A stretch of 64,000 nucleotides of DNA, taken from Burkholderiaceae bacterium DAT-1. GTDB taxonomy: Bacteria; Pseudomonadota; Gammaproteobacteria; Burkholderiales; Chitinimonadaceae. Under the pieces are notes generated by a model, which searched no databases, was not told the DNA's origin, and worked only from the letters and a program-made list of their open reading frames with translations. Shown here one piece after another: positions 36,513 to 46,598 of the stretch (its first letter is position 1; every line of letters starts with the position of its first letter). The position numbers and the translations under genes were made by a program. The stretch is from positions 310,001-374,000 of the forward strand of contig JAHRBI010000001.1 of the NCBI GenBank assembly GCA_019084025.1, written 5' to 3'.

Positions 36513-37427
36513 ATGAACGTCATCCTCGTCTCGAACAAAATGTCCAAGGCCGTATCACTCGGCCCGAGACATGTCACGCTCATTGCCATTGTACTGCTGA
36601 TGGCGCTGATGGGTATGGTCACCACAGCAAGCTGGGTCACATGGTCGCTCACCCGGCAACTGGGCTGGCATATTCCAGTGATTCCTGGCACGCGCCACGC
36701 CGAGCAGCAGCAAATTGATGCCCTAGCCGTGAAACTCGGCCAGATTCAGGCACAAATGTTGCGACTGGACAGCCTGACCCGCAATGTTGCCAACAAGACC
36801 GGCATTGATCCAACACCATTCCAGAGCCAGCAACCCGCCCCACAGGGTGGCGCACGTTCGATATACCCGGAGCATGCCTTATCCCTCAAGGAACTCTCCT
36901 CGGAAATGGACAAAATACGCGGCCAAATTGGTAACACCATGGATCAGTACGACGTGATTGAAGCCTTGCTCGCCAGTCAGCGCAGCACTGCGTGGGCGCC
37001 GCCTTCCAAGGCACCCATGAATTCTGGCGAACAATCTTCATCGTTTGGCTGGCGGATCGACCCCTTCAATGGCCGTCAGGCATTCCATGCCGGGATCGAC
37101 TTCGCAGGCGATGTGGGCAGTACGGTCACAGCATCTGCATCCGGCACGGTAATCTCTGCCGAGCGCCACCCCGAGTATGGTAATATGGTGGAGATCGACC
37201 ATGGCAATGGCATCACGACGCGCTATGCTCACATGCTGAAAATCGGCGTGCAGGAAGGCGCAACCGTGAAAGCCGGACAACAGGTCGGGCTATTGGGCAA
37301 TACCGGTCGTTCGACCGGGCCACACCTGCATTTCGAAGTCCGATACAAAGGCATCCCCCAGAATCCGTTATTCTTTCTGGGCGGCCTCAGGCAAACCGAA
37401 ACGCTCAGGACGGCAGCACGCCAGTAG
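36513..37427 (+). CDS. M23-family peptidase
   Basis: A 304-residue protein with one N-terminal membrane helix (about 22-46), a helical periplasmic region with coiled-coil character (about 60-155) and a C-terminal LytM/M23 domain. The zinc ligands are in HAGIDFAG and HLHFEV, and the ordinary GNxxxIDHG segment appears as GNMVEIDHGNG. It would cut peptidoglycan cross-links, or if regulatory, activate amidases. Full-length and intact. Confidence 0.92.
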   Translation: MNVILVSNKMSKAVSLGPRHVTLIAIVLLMALMGMVTTASWVTWSLTRQLGWHIPVIPGTRHAEQQQIDALAVKLGQIQAQMLRLDSLTRNVANKTGIDPTPFQSQQPAPQGGARSIYPEHALSLKELSSEMDKIRGQIGNTMDQYDVIEALLASQRSTAWAPPSKAPMNSGEQSSSFGWRIDPFNGRQAFHAGIDFAGDVGSTVTASASGTVISAERHPEYGNMVEIDHGNGITTRYAHMLKIGVQEGATVKAGQQVGLLGNTGRSTGPHLHFEVRYKGIPQNPLFFLGGLRQTETLRTAARQ

Positions 37428-37521
37428 CGTTTCCTGCTGTCCGCACATCCTGCTCACTTGAATTTCCGGGGCTTGCCCTCATTTCAGTTTGCAGCCGATG
37501 TGTCATGCAAAAGATACAGAG

Positions 37522-37553
37522 CACGGCGGATCGATCACGGTCCGCCGTGTTTT
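37522..37553 (+). terminator. Terminator after the M23 peptidase gene
   Basis: A 9-bp GC-rich stem (37522-37530 with 37541-37549), 10-base loop, then TTTT. It lies 95 bp past the stop codon and separates this gene from secA. Confidence 0.8.
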
Positions 37554-37707
37554 CATATATAAAGCGCGCTACGCCTTTTGGGCGAAGCCGGAACGGCAGT
37601 CTTGTTCCGTGGGGAGTGGCAACCTGGTTGCCCGGTGAATGAATTGAATGTCAACGCGCTCTGGCGCGAACTGGATGGAGCGGGCCTAGCCCGATTGATG
37701 GATAGCG
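37554..37707 (+). other. Structured leader upstream of secA
   Basis: This 154-bp stretch between the M23 terminator and secA contains two small hairpins: CGGAAC/GTTCCG (37589-37594, 37604-37609) and GGCAAC/GTTGCC (37618-37623, 37627-37632). A short open frame starts with GTG at 37635 and ends at 37742 inside secA in another frame (35 codons); it has no ribosome site and may be chance. A leader with stacked hairpins just before secA could be regulatory, as secM is in E. coli. Confidence 0.35.
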
Positions 37708-40419
37708 ATGATCAGCCAACTGCTCAAAAAGATTTTTGGTAGCCGCAACGACCGTTTGCTCAAGCAATACGGTGCGGTTGTTCGCCAGATCAACGCCCTT
37801 GAAAGCTCAATGTCGGCACTCAGCGACGACGAACTGAAAGCCAAGACAGAAGAATTCCGTCAGCGCATCGCCGGCGGCACAACCCTGCAGCAGATTCTGC
37901 CCGAAGCCTTTGCAGTCTGTCGCGAAGCGTCCAAGCGTGTCATGAACATGCGTCACTTCGATGTTCAGCTGATTGGCGGGATGGTGCTACATGATGGCAA
38001 GATCGCCGAAATGCGTACCGGTGAAGGTAAGACGCTGGTGGCGACACTGGCCACTTACCTGAATGCGCTGTCCGGCAAGGGCGTGCATGTTGTCACGGTG
38101 AACGACTATCTCGCCCGCCGCGACGCTACCATCATGAGCAAGCTGTACAATTTCCTCGGCCTCAGCGTGGGGATCAATCTCAGCCAGATGCCGCATGATG
38201 AAAAGCAGACCGCTTACGCATCCGACATTACCTACGGTACCAATAACGAGTTTGGCTTCGACTACCTGCGCGACAACATGGTGTATACCGCCAGTGAGCG
38301 CGTGCAGCGTGGCCTGAATTTTGCCGTAGTCGACGAAGTTGACTCGATTCTGATCGATGAAGCCCGAACCCCGCTGATCATTTCCGGTCAGGCAGATGAC
38401 AATATCGAGCTCTACCATCGCATGAACGTGCTGGTGCCTTACCTGACCCGCCAGGAAAAGGAAGACAGCAGTGGCGACTACTGGGTAGACGAAAAGGGTC
38501 ATCAGGTCATTCTGTCCGAAGAGGGGCACGAAAAGGGCGAGAAGCTGCTGACTGACGCAGGCCTGCTGGCTGAAGGCGATAGCCTCTATGCACCAGCCAA
38601 CATCGCTCTGATGCACCATCTGTACGCTTCGCTGCGCGCACATGCCCTGTATCACCGCGATCAGCACTATGTAGTGCAGGACGACGAAATCATTATCGTC
38701 GACGAATTCACTGGCCGTCTGATGCCGGGTCGCCGCTGGAGCGATGGCCTGCATCAGGCCGTGGAAGCCAAGGAAGGCGTGACCGTTAACAAGGAAAATC
38801 AAACCCTTGCCTCGATCACCTTCCAGAACTACTTCCGGATGTACGACAAGCTGGCCGGCATGACCGGTACGGCCGATACCGAAGCCTACGAATTCCAGCA
38901 AATTTATGGTCTGGAAACCGTGATCATCCCGACGAACCGCTCGATGGTTCGCAAGGATATGAACGATCAGGTCTTCCGCACCGCCAATGAAAAATTCAAC
39001 GCCATCGTGGCCGACATCAAGTCGTGTCAGGATCGCGGCCAGCCGGTGCTGGTGGGTACCACTTCCATCGAAAACTCCGAGCTGCTCTCGTCGCAACTGG
39101 CCGCTGCAGGCTATCCGCACAATGTGCTGAATGCCAAGCAGCACGCCCGCGAAGCGGAGATTGTCGCGCAGGCAGGTCGTCCGGGCATGATTACCATTGC
39201 TACCAATATGGCCGGTCGCGGTACCGATATCGTGCTGGGCGGCAATGTGGAAGGTCAGATCAAGACCGTCGAGGCCGATGCATCGTTAGACGACATCGAA
39301 AAGAGCAAGCGCATCGAGACCCTGCATAGCGAATGGCAATCGCTGCACGACCAGGTGGTCGCTGCTGGTGGTCTGCATATCATTGGCACCGAACGTCATG
39401 AGTCGCGTCGCATCGACAATCAGCTGCGTGGCCGCGCGGGCCGTCAGGGGGATCCGGGTTCCAGCCGCTTCTATCTGTCGATGGAAGATCCGCTGTTGCG
39501 TATTTTTGCCGCAGACCGTATCGGGGCAATGATGCAGCGTCTGAACCTGCCGGAAGGCGAAGCCATTGAGTCCGGTCTGCTCAGCCGCGCGATTGAAGGT
39601 GCACAGCGCAAGGTGGAAGCGCGCAACTTCGATATCCGCAAGCAATTGCTGGAATACGACGACGTATCCAATGAGCAGCGCAAGGCAATTTATAGTCAGC
39701 GCAACGAACTCCTGGAGCAGGAAGACATCTCCGACACCATTCATTCCCTGCGTGATGGATACATCGGTGATCTGTTTGATGAGTTCCTGCCACCTGACAG
39801 CATGGAAGAACAGTGGGATGTTGCGGCGCTGGACAAGGCGCTGGCTGAACTGCACGTCCAGTCACCAGTTGGCCAGTGGCTGAAAGACGAGCAGAACATC
39901 AGCCTGGAAACTGCACGTGAGCGCCTCATCGAGCTGGCCGCCAGCCAGTACGCCACCAAGACTGAAGCGGTCGGACCGGCCGTCATGCATCACTTCGAAC
40001 GTGCCTTGATGCTGCAGATTGTCGATACACAGTGGCGTGATCATCTGGCCTCGCTGGATCATTTGCGCCAGGGTATCCATCTGCGCTCGTATGGTCAGAA
40101 GAATCCGAAGCAGGAATACAAACGCGAAGCCTTCGAACTGTTTGAAGATTTGCTGATGCGTATTCGTCGCGAAGTCGTTCAGCTGGTGATGACGGTACAG
40201 ATTCGCTCCGAGGCCGACGTGGAAGCACTGGAAGCACAGCACGAAGAGCCGGCAATGCAGTATCACCACGCTGACTATGAGGAAGCACTCGCGGAAGCCA
40301 GCGCCAGCCAGCCCGCAGCCCAGCAGCCGCAGCGTGCCTACCAACACATTGGCCGCAATGATCCATGTCCCTGCGGTTCCGGCCTGAAGTACAAGGCTTG
40401 CCACGGCAAGCTGAGCTAA
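37708..40419 (+). CDS. secA: Preprotein translocase ATPase SecA
   Basis: SecA drives secretory proteins through SecYEG using ATP. The protein has 903 residues, the usual length. Conserved features are [13 protein letters not shown] (Walker A), [31 protein letters not shown], and [16 protein letters not shown]. The C-terminal zinc finger [14 protein letters not shown] binds SecB and phospholipids. Complete with no anomalies. Confidence 0.98.
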   Translation: MISQLLKKIFGSRNDRLLKQYGAVVRQINALESSMSALSDDELKAKTEEFRQRIAGGTTLQQILPEAFAVCREASKRVMNMRHFDVQLIGGMVLHDGKIAEMRTGEGKTLVATLATYLNALSGKGVHVVTVNDYLARRDATIMSKLYNFLGLSVGINLSQMPHDEKQTAYASDITYGTNNEFGFDYLRDNMVYTASERVQRGLNFAVVDEVDSILIDEARTPLIISGQADDNIELYHRMNVLVPYLTRQEKEDSSGDYWVDEKGHQVILSEEGHEKGEKLLTDAGLLAEGDSLYAPANIALMHHLYASLRAHALYHRDQHYVVQDDEIIIVDEFTGRLMPGRRWSDGLHQAVEAKEGVTVNKENQTLASITFQNYFRMYDKLAGMTGTADTEAYEFQQIYGLETVIIPTNRSMVRKDMNDQVFRTANEKFNAIVADIKSCQDRGQPVLVGTTSIENSELLSSQLAAAGYPHNVLNAKQHAREAEIVAQAGRPGMITIATNMAGRGTDIVLGGNVEGQIKTVEADASLDDIEKSKRIETLHSEWQSLHDQVVAAGGLHIIGTERHESRRIDNQLRGRAGRQGDPGSSRFYLSMEDPLLRIFAADRIGAMMQRLNLPEGEAIESGLLSRAIEGAQRKVEARNFDIRKQLLEYDDVSNEQRKAIYSQRNELLEQEDISDTIHSLRDGYIGDLFDEFLPPDSMEEQWDVAALDKALAELHVQSPVGQWLKDEQNISLETARERLIELAASQYATKTEAVGPAVMHHFERALMLQIVDTQWRDHLASLDHLRQGIHLRSYGQKNPKQEYKREAFELFEDLLMRIRREVVQLVMTVQIRSEADVEALEAQHEEPAMQYHHADYEEALAEASASQPAAQQPQRAYQHIGRNDPCPCGSGLKYKACHGKLS

Positions 40420-40436
40420 TCAGGACAGCTGAAATG

Positions 40437-40464
40437 AAAAAGCCACTCGATTGAGTGGCTTTTT
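40437..40464. terminator. Bidirectional terminator after secA
   Basis: A 12-bp stem (40437-40448 with 40453-40464) with A-rich and T-rich ends and a GATT loop, between secA and the convergent crotonase gene. Confidence 0.9.
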
Positions 40465-40504
40465 GTTTTCGTGTGACCCAGCTACTGAGTGGCACAGCAC
40501 AAGA

Positions 40505-41326
40505 TCAGTCTCTGAACTGCGGCACTTCTTTCAGGAAAATCGACATTGCGGCCTTTTCCAGATCCTGCGAGACCAGCATGCCAGCGTTCCAGGCGGCCAC
40601 ATACTGCAGACCGTCTGCCACCGAATGATCGCGGCTGTAGTTCAGCACCTGCTTGATACCACGCAGCGCCAGCGGTGATTTTTGTGCAATACCTGCGGCA
40701 ATATCCATCACCCGCATCATCATCGTACCCGGATCATCAAAGAATCCGTTCACCAGTCCAATTGCATCCGCTTCGCGTGCAGTCAGACATTTGCCGGTAA
40801 ATGCCATTTCCCGCACATAACCTTCGCCGATGATGTGCGGCAAACGCTGCAGTGCGCCGACATCGGCCACCATCGCCAGATCAATCTCCTTGATCTGGAA
40901 ATACGTGTCCACGGTGCTGTAGCGGAAGTCGGCTGCTGCCACCAGATCAAGCCCGCCGCCCACACACGGGCCATGAATAGCAGCAATCACCGGTTTACGG
41001 CATTTTTCCAGACTGGTGATGCTGTCCTGCAGAGACAAGATCAACTGATGCAGCTTTTCACTCTGGTGCCCGATGGAATCATCGCCAATGGCTTTCTGCA
41101 AGCCAGCCGCCATCGACAGATCGATGCCGGAACAGAAAATATCGCCATTGCCAGTGAGGATGGCTACGCGCACTGAGGGCGTTGTATCGACCCACTTGAA
41201 TGCCGCGTGGAGGTCATGCCACATGGCCTCATTCATGGCATTGGCTTTTTCCGGCCGATTGAGCGCAATGAGCGCTACATGGCTTTCCAGCGTAACTTCC
41301 AGCGTAGCAAAGTGGGGTATGGTCAT
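40505..41326 (-). CDS. Crotonase-family enzyme, dienoyl-CoA isomerase-like
   Basis: A 273-residue crotonase-fold protein. The oxyanion-hole residues are in FCSGIDLS and GPCVGGG. It keeps the three acidic residues characteristic of delta3,5-delta2,4-dienoyl-CoA isomerases: Asp in GGLDLVAAADFRYS, Glu in QIKEIDLA and Asp in MVADVGALQRLP. So it may shift double bonds during beta-oxidation of unsaturated acyl-CoA rather than hydrate enoyl-CoA. The start overlaps the stop of the hotdog-fold gene upstream by 4 bases (ATGA), so the pair are coupled. Confidence 0.88.
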   Translation of the reverse strand: MTIPHFATLEVTLESHVALIALNRPEKANAMNEAMWHDLHAAFKWVDTTPSVRVAILTGNGDIFCSGIDLSMAAGLQKAIGDDSIGHQSEKLHQLILSLQDSITSLEKCRKPVIAAIHGPCVGGGLDLVAAADFRYSTVDTYFQIKEIDLAMVADVGALQRLPHIIGEGYVREMAFTGKCLTAREADAIGLVNGFFDDPGTMMMRVMDIAAGIAQKSPLALRGIKQVLNYSRDHSVADGLQYVAAWNAGMLVSQDLEKAAMSIFLKEVPQFRD

Positions 41327-41832
41327 CCCTGAACTTCCTTGCGTTTCTTCGGCACCCAGGCCCAGATCATTTCACAGCGAATCGGCTCGATACCGGATTC
41401 GTCCGTCACAATCACACTGACCAGCACATCACCCTTCTCTTCCGACTGCACGCGAACGACCTGCTCAGGCGTCAGCGATGCTACCGCGCGCAGACTACCT
41501 TGCGCACGTTTCAGATACTCGATTTTCATCGACTTGATTAAGGGTAGCTTATCGTCCGGCAAATTCATCCCGAACGCGAAGCCCGATGCGGTTTCGGCGA
41601 CCAACGCCATCGCGGCAGCATGTACGCCCTTAATGTGATTCTGCACCTTGCGCACATTGGCGATATTGCAGATCACACGTTCCTGTGTCACTTCTTCAAA
41701 ATCGACCCCTGCCGTCCCGGCAAACTTGATGTAACTGCCGAACACTTTGGAGCGCGCATATCGCTGCATGAAAACAGGCAGATTGTTAAACACCTTCATC
41801 TGCCGGCTCATTGCATTTTCAACTTTGGCCAT
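41323..41832 (-). CDS. DUF4442 hotdog-fold thioesterase-like protein
   Basis: A 169-residue hotdog-fold protein: HIKGVHAAAMALVAETASGFAFG resembles the helix of PaaI-type acyl-CoA thioesterases, followed by beta strands (SMKIEYLKRAQGSLRAVAS, VLVSVIVTDESG). DUF4442 proteins are likely acyl-CoA thioesterases. Coupled with the dienoyl-CoA isomerase-like gene, a role in acyl-CoA turnover is likely. Confidence 0.85.
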   Translation of the reverse strand: MAKVENAMSRQMKVFNNLPVFMQRYARSKVFGSYIKFAGTAGVDFEEVTQERVICNIANVRKVQNHIKGVHAAAMALVAETASGFAFGMNLPDDKLPLIKSMKIEYLKRAQGSLRAVASLTPEQVVRVQSEEKGDVLVSVIVTDESGIEPIRCEMIWAWVPKKRKEVQG

Positions 41833-41959
41833 GGTCTACCCATTCTCAATTCACACTGTGCGCACTGTAACCAAGCAAACGCTTGTATGGCAAATTTACC
41901 TGATGCCGCTCAACCACTTGCAGCATAGCCACGACACCCGCGACTATCCAGACGCGATT

Positions 41960-42880
41960 TCAGCCCAGCAACGTAATTCCGGGCAGCGCTTGCAGACAGG
42001 TTGCGCGAACAGTCGCGACAAAATCCTCGACATAGGCAAATTCGGCGCGTGATTCGGGTACTGCGGCGTACAGCTCACTGAATAATCCATCCTTACCAAT
42101 GCGGATGGCCTTCACATAACCACGCGCAACATAGGCGCTGACAGCCCACGCAGGCATGGCAGCAATGCCGCGCCGGCTCGCCACCAATTGCAGAATGGCG
42201 ATGGTTAGCTCACTTGAGCGTCGTTTAGGGTTGATCCCGGCGGGTCGCAAAACCTGACGGATGATATCGAGCATATCGTCCGGCACCGGATAAGTGATCA
42301 GGGTTTCATCGCGAAAATCTTCTGCGCAAAGTTCCTGGCGATGGGCAAGCGGATGGTCATTGGCCACCAGCGCCACAATCTCGTACCGGAACAAAGGAAA
42401 ACAGGTCATGCCGTCCTCGCCTGGGTCGGACACCACAGCCAGATCGGCATCATTGCGATGCAGTAATCCCACCGGATCCGCATGGAACCCGCTGACAATG
42501 TCCAGCTCAACTTCTGGCCAGCGCGGCCGGTATTCATCCATTGCGGGCATCAGCCAGTCGAAACAGGTGTGACATTCAACCGCTACCCGCAGGCTCCCTG
42601 CCGCACCATCGCGGATACGCGCCAGATCGCGGCAAGCATCCCCTATCTGTGGTAGCACACTATGCGCCAGTTGCAGCAAGCGCGCACCGGCTGGCGTCAG
42701 TTGCAGAGGCTGAGATTTTCGCTCGAACAAACTCAATCCGAAGTGCTCTTCCAGCTGCTTGAGCTGGTGGGACAATGCCGATTGGGTCAGGCATAAACGT
42801 TCGGCAGCGCGTGCCACGCCACCTGTCTCCACGAGGGCGATGAGGGTTCGCAGATGACGCAGTTCCAGCAGATTTGACAT
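41960..42880 (-). CDS. metR: LysR-type regulator MetR
   Basis: A 306-residue LysR protein with an N-terminal winged helix (VARAAERLCLTQSALSHQLKQLEEHFG) and an effector domain containing ECHTCFDWLMPAMD, diagnostic of MetR. MetR uses homocysteine as co-effector and controls met genes such as metE. No met biosynthesis gene is nearby. A match to the MetR box lies just upstream (42902-42914), which supports self-regulation. Confidence 0.92.
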   Translation of the reverse strand: MSNLLELRHLRTLIALVETGGVARAAERLCLTQSALSHQLKQLEEHFGLSLFERKSQPLQLTPAGARLLQLAHSVLPQIGDACRDLARIRDGAAGSLRVAVECHTCFDWLMPAMDEYRPRWPEVELDIVSGFHADPVGLLHRNDADLAVVSDPGEDGMTCFPLFRYEIVALVANDHPLAHRQELCAEDFRDETLITYPVPDDMLDIIRQVLRPAGINPKRRSSELTIAILQLVASRRGIAAMPAWAVSAYVARGYVKAIRIGKDGLFSELYAAVPESRAEFAYVEDFVATVRATCLQALPGITLLG

Positions 42881-42901
42881 GATTAATTTCGATTCATTTT
42901 T

Positions 42902-42914
42902 TGAAATCCATTCA
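42902..42914. promoter_or_regulatory. MetR box (TGAA-N5-TTCA)
   Basis: TGAA (42902-42905), five bases, TTCA (42911-42914) is an exact match to the MetR-binding consensus. It lies 22 bp upstream of the metR ATG in the 148-bp gap shared with the divergent glycosyltransferase gene, so it most likely serves metR autoregulation. Confidence 0.8.
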
Positions 42915-43028
42915 TTTCAATCATATCAGATCATGTCGATCCTGCACTGATCGACACGAGGTACATGTCACAAATCCTTCAAGCAGCCGTCATTGAGGTG
43001 CCATGTCGATCTCGCAAAGTACGCACCC

Positions 43029-44222
43029 ATGGCACAGAACCTCCCACTTCGCATCGCATTTGTCACCGAAACCTTCCCCCCGGAAGTCAACGGTGTGGCA
43101 ATGACCGTCGGCCGCATGGTGACGCACCTGACTGCGCGAGGCCACCATATTGACCTGATCCGACCGCGACAGCACAAAGGGGATTACGCCCGCCAGCATG
43201 AGCATCTGCAGGAGTTGCTTGTCCCCGGCCTGGGTCTGCCGCGCTACCCCGGTTTAAAGTTTGGCCTACCCGCGATGGGCAAACTGCTCGCGCACTGGCG
43301 CAAGCAACGACCCGATCTGGTCGTTGCTGTAACGGAAGGACCACTCGGCGCATCAGCCCTACGAGCAGCGAGAAGACTGGGCATTCCGACCATTTCGGAG
43401 TTTCATACCAACTTCCACAGCTATAGCGGACACTACGGTCTAGGCTGGCTCACCAAGGCCGTCATGGGCCACCTGCGTCGCTTTCACAATCGCAATCTGG
43501 CCACGCTGGTGCCGACTGCCGAAATTGCCGCACAACTGAGTGCCGATGGATTCGAACATTTGGAAGTGGTCGCTCGCGGTGTAGATACTGGCCTGTTTAA
43601 TCCCGCACGTCGCAGCAACGAATTGCGTCGTCAGTGGGGAGCCGGTCCGAATACTCAGGTAGTCGTTTATGTCGGGCGCATGGCTGCAGAAAAAAATCTG
43701 CCGCTGGTTCTGGCTGCGTATCACGCCATGAAACAGATTCGGGATGACAGCATTCTGGTTTGGGTGGGTGATGGCCCATTGCGAGCCTATTTGCAAGCCT
43801 CTCACCCCGACCAGATATTTACCGGTATGCAGCGCGATGAAGCCCTCGCTACGCACTATGCATCCGCCGACGTCTTCCTATTTCCCAGCACCACCGAAAC
43901 GTACGGGAATGTGACAACGGAAGCCATGGCCAGCGGCCTGGGGGTGGTGGCTTACGACTATGCTGCCGCGCACAATCATATTCGCCACCACGAAAATGGC
44001 TTGCTTGCTCGTTTTGACGATGATGCCGAGTTTGTCGAACAGGCTCGGTATGCCGCAAGCTATCCAAGTGTCATGCGCGATATGGGGATGGCCGCCCGCC
44101 GCAGTTGTCAATCTGTCAGCTGGGACGTGATCGCCGTGCGATTCGAACAGGTTGCGCGCGATGTCCTCTCCCGACATCGACAGCAATCTAACCCGGGCAT
44201 CGCCGCTAGCCCACTCGCTTGA
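43029..44222 (+). CDS. GT4 glycosyltransferase, glycolipid alpha-mannosyltransferase-like
   Basis: The product has 397 residues. It opens with IAFVTETFPPEVNGVAMTVGRM and contains SEFHTNFHSYSGHYG, VARGVDTGLFNP, VVYVGRMAAEKNLPLVL and a nucleotide-sugar motif STTETYGNVTTEAMASG. This matches GT4 enzymes acting on lipid acceptors (MgtA/SqdX/PimB type). Start 43029 is chosen because the frame only continues upstream through a TTG at 42993. No neighbouring gene hints at a substrate. Confidence 0.85.
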   Translation: MAQNLPLRIAFVTETFPPEVNGVAMTVGRMVTHLTARGHHIDLIRPRQHKGDYARQHEHLQELLVPGLGLPRYPGLKFGLPAMGKLLAHWRKQRPDLVVAVTEGPLGASALRAARRLGIPTISEFHTNFHSYSGHYGLGWLTKAVMGHLRRFHNRNLATLVPTAEIAAQLSADGFEHLEVVARGVDTGLFNPARRSNELRRQWGAGPNTQVVVYVGRMAAEKNLPLVLAAYHAMKQIRDDSILVWVGDGPLRAYLQASHPDQIFTGMQRDEALATHYASADVFLFPSTTETYGNVTTEAMASGLGVVAYDYAAAHNHIRHHENGLLARFDDDAEFVEQARYAASYPSVMRDMGMAARRSCQSVSWDVIAVRFEQVARDVLSRHRQQSNPGIAASPLA

Positions 44223-44385
44223 TCTCGCACGAAAGTCCCGAAAAAACTGCACGATACGCGCTTGAAGCTGCCCGTGGACGGGCTCTATGCAACAACATGG
44301 TGCATTGACGTTCACGTCAACTACCCAGAGGCGGGGAATTCCTGTTACCTTCGGCTATTCGATTGTTGCAGTGCGATAACTCCCC

Positions 44386-45903
44386 ATGGCGGCTCCCACC
44401 GATTACCTTGAGCGCATCCTGACTGCGCATGTCTACGATGTCGCCATTGAAACGGCGCTCGACCCCATGCCTGCACTGTCGGCGCGCAATGGCAACCAGA
44501 TTCTGCTCAAGCGCGAAGACAACCAGCCGGTATTCAGCTTCAAGTTGCGCGGTGCATATAATTGCATGGTGAATCTGACACCGGAACAGCGCGCGAAAGG
44601 CGTAGTTGCTGCATCCGCAGGTAATCATGCGCAGGGGGTTGCGCTCGCGGCACGCAAGCTAGGCTGCACTGCGACCATCTTTATGCCTGCCACCACCCCG
44701 CAGATCAAGATCAACGCGGTTGAACGTCGAGGCGGCAAAGTCATTCTGCATGGCGACTCCTATTCGGATGCCTATGCACAGGCGATGCAATATGTGGAAG
44801 CCACCGGTGCCACTTTTGTGCATCCCTATGATGACCCGCATGTGATTGCTGGCCAGGGCACGGTTGCCATGGAATTACTGCGCCAGACGCAGGATATCGA
44901 TGCCGTTTTCATTCCGGTAGGCGGCGGCGGCCTCGCCGCTGGCATGGCTGCCTACATCAAACGCTTACGTCCGGATATCAAAGTCATTGGCGTAGAACCC
45001 GTCGATGCGGCCTCAATGCATGACTCGATCAAAGCAGGCGAACGCGTAGTACTCCCCAATGTCGGTCTGTTTGCCGATGGTGTAGCCGTGAAGCAAGTGG
45101 GTGAAGAAACCTTCCGCCTGTGCCGCGATCTGCTGGATGAAGTCGTACTGGTCGATACCGATGCCATGTGCGCTGCGATCAAGGATGTCTTTGAAGATAC
45201 CCGCTCGATTCTCGAAGCAGCTGGCGCACTGGCTGTTGCAGGCCTCAAGGCGTGGAGTGCACGTGAAGGCGTGTCGGGCAAGCGGCTGGTAGCCATCGCA
45301 TCCGGTGCCAATATGAATTTCGACCGCCTGCGCCATGTGTCAGAGCGCGCGGAATTGGGTGAACAGCGCGAAGCCGTACTGGCCGTCACCATTCCGGAAA
45401 TGCCGGGCACCTTCCGCCGCTTCTGCGAGCTACTGGGCAATCGCTCTGTCACCGAGTTCAACTATCGCTACAGCAACCCTACGCACGCGCACATCTTTGT
45501 CGGCCTGCAAATCCAGAATCGTGCCGAAGTCACCGAGCTGGTGAAACTGCTCAACGACAATGATTTCCGTACCCTGGATCTGACCGACAACGAAATGGCG
45601 AAGCTGCATATCCGCCATCTGGTTGGCGGACGTGCGCCGGAAGCCCGTCACGAGCTGGTCTACCGCTTCGAATTCCCGGAACGTCCGGGCGCCTTGCTGA
45701 ATTTCCTGACACAGATGGGACGCGGCTGGAATATCAGCCTGTTCCACTATCGCAACCATGGCGCAGATTACGGGCGAGTGCTCGTCGGCATGCAGGTACC
45801 ACCAGGAGAAGCGCAAGCGTTTCAGGCATTCCTCGACAGCCTGGGCTACGACTACGCAGACGAGCGCAACAACCCCGCGTACATGCTGTTTCTGGGGTCT
45901 TAA
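44386..45903 (+). CDS. ilvA: Threonine ammonia-lyase, biosynthetic
   Basis: IlvA deaminates L-threonine to 2-oxobutanoate, the first step of isoleucine synthesis, using PLP. The 505-residue length matches the long biosynthetic form. The PLP lysine lies in FSFKLRGAYN, the substrate loop is SAGNHAQGVA, and the glycine loop is GGGGLAAG. Two ACT-like regulatory domains (about 325-415 and 420-505) sense isoleucine and valine. Nothing unusual. Confidence 0.96.
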   Translation: MAAPTDYLERILTAHVYDVAIETALDPMPALSARNGNQILLKREDNQPVFSFKLRGAYNCMVNLTPEQRAKGVVAASAGNHAQGVALAARKLGCTATIFMPATTPQIKINAVERRGGKVILHGDSYSDAYAQAMQYVEATGATFVHPYDDPHVIAGQGTVAMELLRQTQDIDAVFIPVGGGGLAAGMAAYIKRLRPDIKVIGVEPVDAASMHDSIKAGERVVLPNVGLFADGVAVKQVGEETFRLCRDLLDEVVLVDTDAMCAAIKDVFEDTRSILEAAGALAVAGLKAWSAREGVSGKRLVAIASGANMNFDRLRHVSERAELGEQREAVLAVTIPEMPGTFRRFCELLGNRSVTEFNYRYSNPTHAHIFVGLQIQNRAEVTELVKLLNDNDFRTLDLTDNEMAKLHIRHLVGGRAPEARHELVYRFEFPERPGALLNFLTQMGRGWNISLFHYRNHGADYGRVLVGMQVPPGEAQAFQAFLDSLGYDYADERNNPAYMLFLGS

Positions 45904-46027
45904 CCAAGCAGCCGATAGACGGCAGGTATTTCGGTCAATACCGGCGATAAACGGGACATCGAGTCATTGTGTATGGCAACTGAGCGGCATATATTGAAGG
46001 CGTGCAATCATCTGGCTGGAGGTCATC

Positions 46028-46504
46028 ATGGATGCCCCTCGCACGCTTTCATTCGTGTTGCTGATGCTGACAAGCGGCATCAGTCAGGCCGGACTGCTCA
46101 CCAACGCCGGACTGGGCAACTCGATTGTCACTTCCCGCGAAGCCGCCTGGCTCAACCAGATGCCCACGCAGTCACTCAACAATACCGCCGTACAAGTGCA
46201 CGCCGAACGCGAAACGACGTCAGCCAAACTCGTCGCGCCACTTGTCGAACACACCAGCTCACCTTCGTTTGGCTTGGCCGTCAATACCGGCCTTGGCTCG
46301 CAGGTCGTGTGTGTCAGCAACAATCGCGATGCGGGTGCGGGCGTGGGGATAGGCTGGTCAAGCAATGGCGGGTTCCGCTTTACCCTGCAGGGGCGCGGCA
46401 TGTATCAATTCGCGCAGCTGATGCGCGCCAAACCGCTACGCAACTCCTGCAAAGACAGCAACGATCCTGTCTGTCGTACCCTGATGATCACGCGCTGCAA
46501 TTAG
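46028..46504 (+). CDS. Small secreted protein of unknown function
   Basis: A 158-residue protein with a signal peptide ([21 protein letters not shown]). The mature part has [13 protein letters not shown] and [13 protein letters not shown], an internal similarity that hints at a repeat, and four cysteines (VVCV, NSCK, PVCR, TRCN). GGAGG lies six bases before the ATG, a strong ribosome site that supports it as a real gene. Another frame over the same stretch (45967-46602) is a shadow. I do not recognise a family. Confidence 0.75.
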   Translation: MDAPRTLSFVLLMLTSGISQAGLLTNAGLGNSIVTSREAAWLNQMPTQSLNNTAVQVHAERETTSAKLVAPLVEHTSSPSFGLAVNTGLGSQVVCVSNNRDAGAGVGIGWSSNGGFRFTLQGRGMYQFAQLMRAKPLRNSCKDSNDPVCRTLMITRCN

Positions 46505-46598
46505 GCAGCCTGTCTGCTTTCCGCTATTCACGATTTCCATTCAAGGCAAGCCGCCGGCGCATCGCGTCGCGTTTGCCCGTATCTGCACGAGTCACCTC

